Below are positions 17,476-26,244 of a stretch of DNA of 64,000 bases, one piece after another. A program made the position numbers and the translations under genes. Position 1 is the first letter of the stretch; each line of letters opens with the position of its first letter. Under the pieces are notes generated by a model. It saw only the letters and a program-made list of their open reading frames with translations. It did no database searches and was not told the DNA's origin. Location of the stretch: the NCBI GenBank assembly GCA_024641085.1, contig JAHEDT010000001.1, positions 162,817 through 226,816 of the forward strand. The letters are read 5' to 3'. The stretch comes from Geobacteraceae bacterium. GTDB taxonomy: Bacteria > Desulfobacterota > Desulfuromonadia > Desulfuromonadales > BM103.

Positions 17476-18816
17476 TCAATATTCCTTTTGCTGCTTTCGT
17501 ACCTTGTAGCTTTCCGAGCGCAGCAGCTTTTTCTCCGCCGGGGCCATCGGCGCCGGAGCGGCGAAAGTATCGGCGTCCTGCTGCAGTGCGCCTTCGGCTT
17601 CCTGGGCGATGTCGCCGAAACCGAGCGCCTGGCTGCGGGAGGAGATCTCACTGCTCTTTTCTTTCAGCTGCTGCACCGCCTCATCCTTGCGGCCGGCATT
17701 GTAGAGATCGAGCGCCTTGTCGCGGACCTCAGCCATTTCATTCTCCACGACGGCCTTCTGCACCACTTTGCTGGCAGAGCGGCGCACCTCCTCCTGGCGC
17801 GGCGAGAAGCGCACCTGGGCGGTGGCCACCGAACTCTCCGGTGCATTGGTCAGGGCGTTTTCATAGGAGCAGCGGGCGTCGGCGATTGTCTTCATCTCGT
17901 CTTCGCGCCCCGGTTCGACCAGTACTTCGACCAGAGCATATTTCTCCTGGCCGCCGTAGAGCTGGTTGAGGTGAATCTCGACCCGGTTGCCGCGGATGCG
18001 GCCCTCGCGGCCGATGATGCGCAGCGGACGGACGCCGTTCGGGCAGTCGATTTCGATAATCACCTTGCGTGCGGCGACCGAGAGCACGTCGCCAAGTTCG
18101 GCGGCAAATATGCGCGGCAGGTCAAGGCTCGACTCAACGAAATAATGGTTGCCGTCACTGCGGTCGGCCAACTGGGTCATCAGGTCCTCGTTGAAATCGG
18201 TGCCGATACCGATTGTGGACACCGAGATCCCCTCCTTGATCAGCGCGGTGCCGAGACGGGCCAGGTCAGCCGGGGAACTCGGCCCGACATTGGCGAGGCC
18301 GTCGGAAAGCAGTACGATCCGGTGCACATAGCGGTCATAGAGGTTCTTGCGCACTTCGGCCGCACCCTGGCTGACGGCTCCATACAGTGCGGTATTGCCA
18401 CCGGTGCGGATGCTGTTGATGCGTGCTTCGATCCATTCGCTGTTGGCGGCAGTCTGTGGTGGGACCAGGGTTTGCACGTTATGGTCGTATATGACCAGCG
18501 AGAAGAGATCCTGCGGACCGAGGCGGCGCAGGGCGGCGATGGCCGCTTCGCGGGCCTTGGCGATCTTGTCTCCAGACATCGAACCGGAGCGGTCCAGGAC
18601 CAGGACCAGGTTGACAGGCGGCCGGGCTGTCTCGACCGGAATCGCCGGGACCTCAAGGTTGATCTTGATGACAGTCTTTTGTGCCTGGTCGGCAGGCAGG
18701 ATGGTGCGGTCGAGAGAGAGGTCGCAGCCGACCAGGGGCGCGGCCTGGACCGGGACGGCACTTAACAGGACGGCCAGGGTCATAAGCAGCGTGTAAAGCT
18801 TGATTGTGGTTTGCAT
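17476..18816 (-). CDS. Exported VWA-domain protein
   Basis: Probable periplasmic protein, 446 residues, with signal peptide LLMTLAVLLSAVPVQA. The von Willebrand A domain (about residues 68-250) has an intact metal site: Asp75-x-Ser-x-Ser in LVLVLDRSGSMSG, Thr in SIRTGGNTALYGA and Asp in VLLSDGLANVG. A beta-rich region follows, then a helical tail rich in Ala, Lys and Glu to the end. AGGAGG stands eight bases before ATG 18816. Such proteins act in metal-dependent protein binding; there is no MoxR-type ATPase next to it, so the role is open. Confidence 0.85.
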   Translation of the reverse strand: MQTTIKLYTLLMTLAVLLSAVPVQAAPLVGCDLSLDRTILPADQAQKTVIKINLEVPAIPVETARPPVNLVLVLDRSGSMSGDKIAKAREAAIAALRRLGPQDLFSLVIYDHNVQTLVPPQTAANSEWIEARINSIRTGGNTALYGAVSQGAAEVRKNLYDRYVHRIVLLSDGLANVGPSSPADLARLGTALIKEGISVSTIGIGTDFNEDLMTQLADRSDGNHYFVESSLDLPRIFAAELGDVLSVAARKVIIEIDCPNGVRPLRIIGREGRIRGNRVEIHLNQLYGGQEKYALVEVLVEPGREDEMKTIADARCSYENALTNAPESSVATAQVRFSPRQEEVRRSASKVVQKAVVENEMAEVRDKALDLYNAGRKDEAVQQLKEKSSEISSRSQALGFGDIAQEAEGALQQDADTFAAPAPMAPAEKKLLRSESYKVRKQQKEY

Positions 18817-18941
18817 GGTCTTTCCTCCTTTTGGTTGACGTGTCGGGGCATGACATGGGTTGTTTACTGTGGGGCCCAGTAAAGCACCCGGCCACGATCA
18901 TGTCGTCACGAGGAGGTCAGTAATTTGTAAAAAGATTGTCA

Positions 18942-19157
18942 TCACCGGGGCGGTTCCTGCAGCAGCGGTGCCAGGAACTTGTCAAAGGTGACCCTCTGCC
19001 TGGCGGTCAGCAGGTCGAGGTTGCCTTCGTTGTCGAGCAGGTAGGTTGCGACGCCGATGACCGTCCTGGCCAGGTAGCCGGTCCCGGCAACGCTCTTTTC
19101 AATTGCTGTGCTGTGCGTGGTGATCAGGGTTCTCAGCAAGTCCAGATCGACGTCCAT
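18942..19157 (-). CDS. Small conserved-looking protein downstream of LysR
   Basis: 71-residue soluble protein (MDVDLDLLRTLITTHSTAIE at its start), mostly helical in appearance, without cysteines, signal or membrane segment. No family recognised. The start is set at 19157, not at the ATG six bases upstream, because GGGAGG directly abuts the upstream ATG but is six bases from this one. It follows the LysR gene by 11 bases and the ribosome site sits right after the LysR stop, so the two form an operon. Confidence 0.6.
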   Translation of the reverse strand: MDVDLDLLRTLITTHSTAIEKSVAGTGYLARTVIGVATYLLDNEGNLDLLTARQRVTFDKFLAPLLQEPPR

Positions 19158-19168
19158 GGTCATCCTCC

Positions 19169-20086
19169 CTAAAGATCGTGGGCTGCTCCCGACTGGGGAA
19201 AGCCTTCCTGCATCAATGTGGCAAAAACCCGGGCCGCCGGTGACGCCGCCCGCCGGCTCCTTACCGCCAGCCAGAACTGCCGCGGCACGCTGAAACCGGA
19301 GACTGGAATCTTGACCAACTCGCCGCGCTGCAACTCCTGCCGGATCGAGATTTCCGAGAGGAACGCCGCACCGAGCCCGCCAATGACGGCCTGACGAACG
19401 GCTTCGTTGCTGCCGAGGCGCACGGCAACCTGCAGCCGGGCCGGATCGAACCCGGCCTGGTGCAGGGCCTTACGCAGGGCCTGGTCACTCCCCGATCCGC
19501 CTTCCCGTACGACCAGGGGACTGCCCGCCAGGTCATCGAGAGTGATCGTCGCGCAGCGACTCCAGGGATGTCGCGGGTTGACCGCGAGGACCAGCAGGTC
19601 GCTGGCCAAGGGGATGAACTCGAGACCCCGCTGGTCGCTCCGGCTGCCGACTACGGCCAGTTCCGTGTTGCCGGCTTGCAACTGGTTGAGAATGGCCCGG
19701 CTGTCGCCGGTCTGCAGCGTCAGCCTGATCCCCGGGTGCTCGGCAGCCAGTCGCGGCAGAATCGCCGGGACCAGGTAGTTGGCGGGGATATTGCTGGCAC
19801 CGACGGTCAGGTCAACCTGCTGCAGGCCCCGGAATCCGGTTATGGCCTGAAGTAGGGCGTCGCGTTCGGCAAGCACCTTGCGGGCGTGCTTCAGGAACAG
19901 CTCGCCGGCCCCGGTCAACAGGATGCCCTGCCTGGTGCGGTCCAGAAGGCTGATCCCGACCTCACTCTCGAGTGAGGCAACATGCTGGCTCACGGTCGAC
20001 TGGGTCAATGACGAGACCTCGGCCCCGCGTGAAAAGCTGCCCGTCTCGACCACGGCAACGAACACTTCAAGTTGACGCAGATTCAT
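19169..20086 (-). CDS. LysR-type transcriptional regulator
   Basis: DNA-binding regulator of about 305 residues. Winged helix-turn-helix at residues 1-60 (MNLRQLEVFVAVVETGSFSR, LTQSTVSQHVASLESEVG, LLDRT), then the two-lobed effector domain from about residue 88. The effector opening GASNIPANYLVPAILPRL resembles LysR proteins of sulfur/selenium-linked clades in anaerobes, but this is only an impression. ATG 20086 matches the family start; an upstream extension to 20140 is not LysR-like. It is divergent from the transglutaminase-like gene, a possible target. Confidence 0.9.
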   Translation of the reverse strand: MNLRQLEVFVAVVETGSFSRGAEVSSLTQSTVSQHVASLESEVGISLLDRTRQGILLTGAGELFLKHARKVLAERDALLQAITGFRGLQQVDLTVGASNIPANYLVPAILPRLAAEHPGIRLTLQTGDSRAILNQLQAGNTELAVVGSRSDQRGLEFIPLASDLLVLAVNPRHPWSRCATITLDDLAGSPLVVREGGSGSDQALRKALHQAGFDPARLQVAVRLGSNEAVRQAVIGGLGAAFLSEISIRQELQRGELVKIPVSGFSVPRQFWLAVRSRRAASPAARVFATLMQEGFPQSGAAHDL

Positions 20087-20094
20087 AGCAAGCC

Positions 20095-20143
20095 CATCGA
20101 AAATACCGATACTATCCATCGTTTTTATTGAAATTATCAATTT
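20095..20143. promoter_or_regulatory. Candidate LysR operator region
   Basis: Two short inverted repeats lie just upstream of the LysR start: ATCG-N7-CGAT (20097-20111) and TTGA-AATTA-TCAA (20128-20140). The first fits the T-N11-A style of LysR sites. Position suggests autoregulation and control of the divergent gene. Confidence 0.35.
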
Positions 20144-20212
20144 GACCGGAGGCTGTCAATCCATGACAATCCAGCGAGCTTTTATAACCTGAATTTCTAG
20201 GAGCGACCGTCG

Positions 20213-21223
20213 ATGAAGAGACTACTGCTGGCACTGGCCACAGTGACTGTAATGTTTGCGATGCCCGCCTGGTCCATGAACCGCTCCGGATCTGTGACCA
20301 TGGATTTCGATTTGAGTACCGAAGCGGCGGGTGAAGCGGTTCGGCTCTGGATCCCCTACCCGGTCTCCGACCAGGACCAGCTGATCGGCAAGATCCACTT
20401 CGCAGGAGACTATAGCGCGGCGGGCGTCTACACCGTGCCCGCCAACGGTACGCCGCTGCTGTACGCCGAATGGCCCCAGGGAGGCACGAGCCGCAAGTTG
20501 ACCCTCGCCTTCGAGGTGACGCGTACCGAACTGCGCCGTGGGGACTTCCCGGTCCGGGAGCCGGTCTGGAACCCGGCCGACTACGCCGTATTCCTGGCTC
20601 CCACCAGGATCGGGCCGACCGATGGGGTCGTCAAGGAACTGGCTGACAAGATCGTCTCGGGCAAAACAACCGTGCTGGAACGTGCCAAGGCAATCTACGA
20701 CTGGACCGTGGAGAACATGTACCGTGACCCCGAGACCCGCGGCTGCGGCAAAGGGGACGTCTGTTACCTGCTGATCAGGCCGGGCGGCAAATGCACCGAC
20801 ATCTCTTCAGTATTCGTCGCTCTCTGTCGAGCGGCAGGAGTGCCGGCTCGCGAGGTTTTCGGCCTGCGTCTCGGCAAGCAGGCCGAGCAGGACATCACCA
20901 CCTGGCAGCACTGCTGGTCTGAGTTCTTCCTGCCCGGCTACGGCTGGGTCGCCGCTGACCCGGCCGATGTGCTCAAGGCAATGCTGGTGGAGAAACTCCC
21001 ACTTACCAGCCCGCAGATTGTCGAACGACGGGACTACTTCTGGGGGGGCGTCGACGCCTACCGTTTCAAACTGGCCAGCGGTCGCGACCTGGTGCTCAAC
21101 CCAGCCCAATCCGGGGAACCGCTCAACACATTCGGCTATCCCTACGCCGAGGTTGACGGCAAGCCCCTCGACTTCTATGAGCCGAAAAGCTTCATCTACC
21201 GATTCAGCTTCAAGGAGCTGTAG
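20213..21223 (+). CDS. Exported transglutaminase-like protein
   Basis: Secreted or periplasmic protein, 336 residues, signal peptide LLLALATVTVMFAMPAWS. The transglutaminase/protease-like fold has the full triad: Cys194 in GGKCTDISSVFVALCRAAG, His233 in TTWQHCWSEFFL and Asp249 in WVAADPADV. In this family such proteins act as peptidases or amidohydrolases as often as cross-linkers, so substrate is unknown. AGGAG precedes the start; a terminator follows. It faces the LysR gene across 126 bases. Confidence 0.88.
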   Translation: MKRLLLALATVTVMFAMPAWSMNRSGSVTMDFDLSTEAAGEAVRLWIPYPVSDQDQLIGKIHFAGDYSAAGVYTVPANGTPLLYAEWPQGGTSRKLTLAFEVTRTELRRGDFPVREPVWNPADYAVFLAPTRIGPTDGVVKELADKIVSGKTTVLERAKAIYDWTVENMYRDPETRGCGKGDVCYLLIRPGGKCTDISSVFVALCRAAGVPAREVFGLRLGKQAEQDITTWQHCWSEFFLPGYGWVAADPADVLKAMLVEKLPLTSPQIVERRDYFWGGVDAYRFKLASGRDLVLNPAQSGEPLNTFGYPYAEVDGKPLDFYEPKSFIYRFSFKEL

Positions 21224-21233
21224 CCAACAAACA

Positions 21234-21285
21234 GCGTGTGGCGGGAAAGATTTCTCAACCGCCCCCTGCCACGCGCGGTTTTTCC
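21234..21285 (+). terminator. Terminator of the transglutaminase-like gene
   Basis: Arms GCGTGTGGC (21234-21242) and GCCACGCGC (21268-21276) pair over nine positions with one wobble, followed by GGTTTTTCC. It lies 11 bases past the stop codon. Confidence 0.65.
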
Positions 21286-21341
21286 TCTCACGCCCGGGAC
21301 GTAGTGCAACAGGGTTCCTGGGCCGCCCCCTGTTAGATTCA

Positions 21342-22328
21342 TTATTGTTTGGCTAAACGGTCGGCGAGGGTGCCGACTGCGACGGCAAACGTATTGGCGC
21401 GATTCCATCTGAGCAAAACCTGGAAGTTGCCGTAGATCAGGTACGCAGGCCCGTCGCCGCCGTCGGGGAGGATCAGCGAGGCCTGCAGGTTGCGTCGTGG
21501 GAGGGCCCGGCCGCTGCTGGTGCGCACGCCGAGCGACTGCCAGCGCGCCAGGGTCAGGCGGGTCTTCAGGCCGGCCAGGGATTGGTCGAACCCCTTTGGC
21601 AGTCTGACCGGTCGACCCCAGGTCTGGTCGTCCTGCCAGCCAGCCTGTGCCAGATAGTTGGCCGCCGAGGACAGCGCATCGGGAATCGAATTCCATAGAT
21701 CGATCCGGCCGTCACCGTCGCCGTCGACGGCATACTGGCGATAGGAGGAGGGCATGAACTGGAAAAGCCCCATGGCCCCCGCCCAGGAGCCCTGCATCTG
21801 TGCCAAGGGGATCTGCCCGGCATCGAGGATGCGCAGCGCATCGATCAGTTCCTTGCGGAAGTAGGCGCCGCGGCGGGTGTCATAGGCCAGGGTGACCAGT
21901 GCCGGGATGATCGGCAGTTTGCCCGTGTGCCGGCCGTAGCCGCTCTCGATCCCCCACAGGGCGACGATGAAGCGCCTCTGTACCCCGTACTTGCGCTCGA
22001 CGCGGCCGAGCCAGGTCGGGTAGCGGCGCAGCATCTGCTGCCCCTCGGCGATGCGTTCCGGACTGACCCGCGCGGCGACATAATCGACCAGCGACTGGGT
22101 CTTCTCGGGCTGGGCCCGGTCGCTGTCGAGCACCCGTTTTTGCGGTGCTTCGATCCCGGCCAGGGCCGCGTCCAGGGTTGCCGGCTTAATCCCTTCGGCA
22201 CGTGCATCGGTGCGCAGCTGTTCCAGCCATTGGGCAAAATCCGGGGGCGTGTCCTGCGCCCGGATCTCGGGCACAGTCAGCCCGCACAGGCAGACGAGCA
22301 GCAACAGTAATCGGGTAAAATTCCTCAT
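21342..22328 (-). CDS. mltB: MltB-type lytic murein transglycosylase
   Basis: Peptidoglycan lytic transglycosylase that cleaves between MurNAc and GlcNAc in the periplasm. Signal peptide LLLLLVCLCGLTVPEIRA without a lipobox cysteine, so soluble rather than lipid-anchored. Family motifs: RRYPTWLGRVERKYGVQ, catalytic Glu in ALWGIESGYGRHTGKLP, GSWAGAMGLFQFMPSSYRQY and the calcium-binding-like loop DGDGDGRIDLW. 328 residues, usual length. The gene stands alone. Confidence 0.92.
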   Translation of the reverse strand: MRNFTRLLLLLVCLCGLTVPEIRAQDTPPDFAQWLEQLRTDARAEGIKPATLDAALAGIEAPQKRVLDSDRAQPEKTQSLVDYVAARVSPERIAEGQQMLRRYPTWLGRVERKYGVQRRFIVALWGIESGYGRHTGKLPIIPALVTLAYDTRRGAYFRKELIDALRILDAGQIPLAQMQGSWAGAMGLFQFMPSSYRQYAVDGDGDGRIDLWNSIPDALSSAANYLAQAGWQDDQTWGRPVRLPKGFDQSLAGLKTRLTLARWQSLGVRTSSGRALPRRNLQASLILPDGGDGPAYLIYGNFQVLLRWNRANTFAVAVGTLADRLAKQ

Positions 22329-22450
22329 GGTCTAACTATAGCACCGCAACGGCTACATACCACAGGGGTGATGAAAGAACAGTGGCCCCGACCGTCGCAT
22401 GGTGACAGTTGCGGGCCGAACAGGTTGGCCGGTCAGAAACAGGTCGTGGC

Positions 22451-22777
22451 TCAGAGTTTTTCGAGCAGCTTGTAATACTCCTGGATGCTGCGCAGGGATT
22501 CCAGCGTGGCCTGGTACAGGAACCAGCTGATCGCCAGGATGGCAATGGTGAGGCCGATCTTCCAGGTTCGCGAGGTGTGCGGCCGGCACCAGATCAGGGG
22601 CAGGGCCAGGGGCCCGACGCTCAGAAGCGCCACGACGATGAAGGTCGTGCTGAAGTACCAGGGGAGCTTGGTCACTGCAGAACTTCGGTACGAAAAGCTC
22701 TCAAGAAACTCGCCGCAATGTTTGCACTTGAGCGCTTCGTCCTGGATATCTTCCGCGCAGAAGGGGCATTTTTTCAT
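22451..22777 (-). CDS. Zinc-ribbon membrane protein
   Basis: 108-residue protein: a zinc ribbon CPFCAEDIQ then LKCKHCGEFL (two CxxC pairs 11 residues apart) at the N-terminus, then two hydrophobic helices (about 33-58 and 68-86) and a short amphipathic tail. The ribbon type is common in small bacterial membrane proteins of unknown role. ATG 22777 is placed with GGAAA seven bases before it; ATG 22783 would add two residues. The YcxB-like gene lies 47 bases upstream on the same strand. Confidence 0.68.
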   Translation of the reverse strand: MKKCPFCAEDIQDEALKCKHCGEFLESFSYRSSAVTKLPWYFSTTFIVVALLSVGPLALPLIWCRPHTSRTWKIGLTIAILAISWFLYQATLESLRSIQEYYKLLEKL

Positions 22778-22824
22778 GGGCATCTTTCCGTGTTGGCGTT
22801 CAGGCGACGAGGAGCCGGCGGTGC

Positions 22825-23322
22825 CTAGAGCTTCGGCACACCTGCAGCGGTGAGGAACTGTTCCAGGCGTTCGGTGGCCGTCTCCGCCATGGCTGCTGCG
22901 GGAATGAAAAAGAACGCGTTGCGGTCGTGATAGAGGAGGACGCCGGGCTTGAGGCGGCGGTAGCCGAAAAAATTGTTCCAGGGCTGGCGGTAACCGGCGG
23001 TGCCGCAGCGCACTTCGATCTCCGCGGGTCCGGCCGTCACGGTCAGCTCTTTGCCGAAGAAGGGATGCCGGCAGGCCCCGCGCAGCGACTTGATCACCAG
23101 TAGCGGTTTCGACAGGACCGCGAAAAAGCCGGTTGCCATCAGCAGAACCGCGACCAGCGGCGACGAGTAGTAGCCACCGAAACCGAGGCAGCCGATGATG
23201 ATACACACCACTCCCCACAAGTAGCGCTGTTGCAGCGTGCGCTGGCAACTGTAGTGGGCCTCGAAAAAGCTTCGCCAGAGTTCCCTGGTGAGCCGGTACT
23301 GGATAGTCATGGTTTCAGGCAT
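22825..23322 (-). CDS. YcxB-like membrane protein
   Basis: 165 residues: two adjacent hydrophobic helices (about 33-52 and 54-72), then a beta-rich C-terminal domain with the YcxB-like pattern (TAGPAEIEVRCGTAG, then WNNFFGYRR and NAFFFIPAAAM). Function of the family is unknown. Neither the start at 23322 nor the internal ATG at 23310 has a clear ribosome site. It is probably co-transcribed with the zinc-ribbon membrane gene that follows. Confidence 0.65.
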   Translation of the reverse strand: MPETMTIQYRLTRELWRSFFEAHYSCQRTLQQRYLWGVVCIIIGCLGFGGYYSSPLVAVLLMATGFFAVLSKPLLVIKSLRGACRHPFFGKELTVTAGPAEIEVRCGTAGYRQPWNNFFGYRRLKPGVLLYHDRNAFFFIPAAAMAETATERLEQFLTAAGVPKL

Positions 23323-23549
23323 GGTGGATGGCCGTCAAGCATATGGTGTCCTCGGGCGCAGGTCCTGAAACTGTTGTACCTCATGAGCGGGGTTTTGGGA
23401 AGGGCAGGGTTGACTTGCGTTTCTTTACGCCCGTGCTAAGAGTTTAAACCAAGCGAGGGTCCATACTCTGCAGCTTGCTTCGGAATCGGCTCTTTCTGCA
23501 CACCAGGGAGCCCCGCCTCATACACCACCCGGCCCGGGAGATTCACGCT

Positions 23550-24086
23550 ATGGCAAAAAAAATGCTTCCTCTGTCCAAGGTTTACGGCCTGCTCGAACCG
23601 GGGCCGGTTTTGCTGCTCACCACTGCCAAGGACGAGCAGACCAACGTTATGACCATGTCGTGGCAGACGATGCTGGAGTTCGACCCCCCCACCCTGGCTT
23701 GCGTGATCAGCGAACAGAGCTACACTTTCGATCTCCTCACCGACACTCTGGAATGCGTACTCAACATTCCGACTGTAGCCCTGGCCGAGCAGGTCGTCGG
23801 CTGTGGCAACTGCAGCGGGCGCACCACTGACAAGTTCATGGCTTTCTCCCTCACCGCCGTGGCCGCCTCGCGGGTGCGGGCGCCGCTCATCGATGAATGC
23901 TATGCCAGTATTGAGTGCAAAGTCATTGACACCAGCATGGTCGACGTATACAACCTCTTTGTCCTCGAAGGCCGCAAGGCGTGGATCGACCCGTCGATCA
24001 GCGATCCGCGGACGCTCCATCATCGCGGCAAGGGGGCGTTCATGGTGGCCGGTGAAACCATCAAGCTGCCCTCCAGGAAAAAATAG
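23550..24086 (+). CDS. Flavin reductase-like (split-barrel FMN-binding) protein
   Basis: 178-residue FMN-binding split-barrel protein of the flavin reductase family common in anaerobes, where members act as NAD(P)H:flavin oxidoreductases. Seen: GPVLLLTTAKDEQTNVMTMS, followed by WQTMLEFDPPTLACVIS, typical for the FMN pocket; later a Cys-x-x-Cys GCGNCSGR and LIDECYASIECKV. ATG 23550 chosen with GGGAG ten bases before it; an upstream in-frame start would add an unlike N-terminus. Single gene on this strand. Substrate not deducible. Confidence 0.82.
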   Translation: MAKKMLPLSKVYGLLEPGPVLLLTTAKDEQTNVMTMSWQTMLEFDPPTLACVISEQSYTFDLLTDTLECVLNIPTVALAEQVVGCGNCSGRTTDKFMAFSLTAVAASRVRAPLIDECYASIECKVIDTSMVDVYNLFVLEGRKAWIDPSISDPRTLHHRGKGAFMVAGETIKLPSRKK

Positions 24087-24265
24087 CCGCAGGGGGAAAG
24101 CGCCGGGTCAGACAGAGGGGGCCCCTTAAGCCAAAGCCCCTTGTAACTCTCCTGCCGCCGGTCTCCATCAAACGTCAACGGGAAATCTGCCGGGTTGTCG
24201 CAACACATTAAGGTGTCGTGGCAACCTTTCCCCTGGTTCAGGTCTCATTCAAGGAGAAGCTCGCG

Positions 24266-24838
24266 ATGTCTGCAGATACCCTGGCCCTGATTTCGATCCC
24301 GATCCTGGTTTTCCTTGCCCGCATCCTCGACGTGAGCGTCGGCACCCTGCGCATCATTTTTGTTTCGAAGGGCTTCAAGAATTACGCGGCGCTGCTCGGG
24401 TTCTTCGAGTCGCTGGTCTGGATCCTGGCGGTCAGCCAGGTGATGAAGCACATGGACAACTGGGTGACCTATGCGTCCTTCGCCCTCGGATTCTCGGTGG
24501 GCAACTACGTGGGGATGCTGCTTGAGGAACGCATTGCCATAGGCAACCAGATCATCCGCATCATCACCCGCCACGACGCCACCGAGCTGGTCGACTATCT
24601 CAGGGAGCATGGCCACGGGGTGACCAGTATCGATGCCGACGGCGACGGCGGCCCGGTCAAGCTGCTCTTCACCGTCGCCAGGCGGCGCAAGCTCGAGACC
24701 ATCATCGGCGTCATCAAGCGATTCAACCCGCACGCCTTCTACACGATCGAGGATGTGCGATTCGTCAAGGAGGCCTTCATCCCGCCCGTGACCGGACGGG
24801 GGATGGTGCCATTTCGGGCGCTGCGTATCAGGAAGTAG
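24266..24838 (+). CDS. UPF0316 / DUF2179 membrane protein
   Basis: 190 residues: three N-terminal membrane helices (LALISIPILVFLARILDVS, then YAALLGFFESLVWILAVS and a third near 57-80), followed by a soluble alpha/beta domain with VDYLREHGHGVTSIDADG. This is the layout of the UPF0316 (YebE-like) family of unknown function with a C-terminal DUF2179 domain. AAGGAG stands nine bases before ATG 24266, which also matches the family start. No link to the neighbouring liv operon, which converges on it. Confidence 0.85.
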   Translation: MSADTLALISIPILVFLARILDVSVGTLRIIFVSKGFKNYAALLGFFESLVWILAVSQVMKHMDNWVTYASFALGFSVGNYVGMLLEERIAIGNQIIRIITRHDATELVDYLREHGHGVTSIDADGDGGPVKLLFTVARRRKLETIIGVIKRFNPHAFYTIEDVRFVKEAFIPPVTGRGMVPFRALRIRK

Positions 24839-24904
24839 TCGCTGACGGGTGGAGCGGAGTGCCCCTTGCGAAGATCTAACCGGGGGTGCAGTCCCCCAAG
24901 CAAT

Positions 24905-24934
24905 AAAAAAGGGCCCGGGAGATCCCCCGGGCCC
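24905..24934 (-). terminator. Terminator of the liv/ior operon
   Basis: On the minus strand GGGCCCGGG, loop of six, CCCGGGCCC then six T. Classic intrinsic terminator 26 bases past the stop of the substrate-binding-protein gene. Confidence 0.9.
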
Positions 24935-24960
24935 GCACTGACTGAACTTCGACAAGACGA

Positions 24961-26115
24961 CTACTGAGCCATCACAAATTTACCATTTTTGACCTCGACC
25001 ATCACCATCGAATCGACTCCGAGCCCGTTGTGGTCTTCCGGGGTGATGTTGTAGGTCCCGGAAATGCCGACATAGTTCTTGGTGTCCTCGATCTGCTTGC
25101 GCAGCGCTTCCGGGTCGGTCCCGACTTTCCTGATGGCGTCGGCGACGATCATGATGGCGTCCCAGGCGTAACCTGAATGGGTGTTGATCGGGAACTGCTT
25201 GTCGTAGCCGTTCGCCTTGTAGAGCTTGATAAACTCCTCGATGACCGGTTTTTGCGGGTCGCTGGCAGGCAGGGCGTCAGCCACCATCAGCTTGGTGGCG
25301 GGCATCCGGTCCCCCTCGCTGGCCGATCCGGCCAGCTCGATGTACTTGGGATCGGGGAGCCCGTGGCATTGGAACAGTGGCAGGTCGATACCGAGCTGTA
25401 CCTTATTCTTGGCGACGATGGACCCGGCCGGGCCGATCGTCCAGGCGATCAGCGCCTGGGGCTGCAGGTTCTTGGCCTTGGTCAGCTGGGCGGTCATGTC
25501 GGTATCTCTGGTGCCAAACGACTCTTCACCGAGAATCTCTATGCCGTACTGGGGCGCCAGTTTTTGCATCCAGCGGGCCCCGTCCTTGCCGAATCCGTCC
25601 GCCGCAGTCAGCAGTGCGACCTTGGTCAGCCCTTTCTCCTTGAGATAGATGAAGAGCCTTTCAACGGCAGTGCTCGAGCGCTGCGGGGATTTGAAAACCC
25701 AGTCGAACGGCCCGAATTTTTCTCCTCCCATGATGACCGGATCGCCACCGACGGTCATGAAAATCGGCACCTTTCCTTCATGGGCGATCTTCTTTACGTT
25801 CATGCCGGTATCGGTCAGAGTCGGACCGATGATGGCGACAACCTTGTCCTTGTAGATAAATTTCTTGGCAATCGAGGCGGCTTTCGCCGGATTTGCTTCG
25901 GTATCTCCGACTTCGAGCTCGAGCATTTTGCCGTTGATGCCACCCTCGGCGTTGATCTTGGCAACCACCATCTCGGCCACCAGCTTGGTCGGGGTCCCGA
26001 TGAAGGCGGCGCGGCCGGAGAGGTCGAAGAACGCTCCCAGTTTGATCGTGTCGGCGGCCAGTGCCGGGGCGGTCAACAGCAGCAGTCCGAGCAGGGTTAC
26101 AAGCATCTTACGCAT
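24961..26115 (-). CDS. livK: Branched-chain-type amino-acid ABC transporter binding protein
   Basis: Periplasmic type I solute-binding protein, 384 residues, signal peptide LVTLLGLLLLTAPALA. Family stretches: IKLGAFFDLSGRAAFIGTP, AAIIGPTLTDTG-like VVAIIGPTLTDTGMN, and WDAIMIVADAI. ATG 26115 has AAAGGAG eight bases before it. It is the last gene of the operon, 129 bases behind the ligase. The operon content (IorAB, aryl-CoA ligase) suggests aromatic amino acids or aryl acids as ligands; this is inference, as the family also binds leucine, amides and others. Confidence 0.88.
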   Translation of the reverse strand: MRKMLVTLLGLLLLTAPALAADTIKLGAFFDLSGRAAFIGTPTKLVAEMVVAKINAEGGINGKMLELEVGDTEANPAKAASIAKKFIYKDKVVAIIGPTLTDTGMNVKKIAHEGKVPIFMTVGGDPVIMGGEKFGPFDWVFKSPQRSSTAVERLFIYLKEKGLTKVALLTAADGFGKDGARWMQKLAPQYGIEILGEESFGTRDTDMTAQLTKAKNLQPQALIAWTIGPAGSIVAKNKVQLGIDLPLFQCHGLPDPKYIELAGSASEGDRMPATKLMVADALPASDPQKPVIEEFIKLYKANGYDKQFPINTHSGYAWDAIMIVADAIRKVGTDPEALRKQIEDTKNYVGISGTYNITPEDHNGLGVDSMVMVEVKNGKFVMAQ

Positions 26116-26244
26116 GGCAGGTCTCCTTTGCATGAAAAGGTGGCATTGGCTGTCCCATGAAGCAAACCATTGCAATATAGGAATACTAAGCGATGACACT
26201 TCCATTTGAAAGAAAATTCACAGCGGCAAGGCCCTGGCCGCCGG

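Noticed and set aside
17377..18765. Long plus-strand open frame of 462 codons opposite the VWA gene
   Set aside because: It is the antisense image of a gene with signal peptide, metal site and a strong ribosome site; the frame itself has no family motif and results from high GC.
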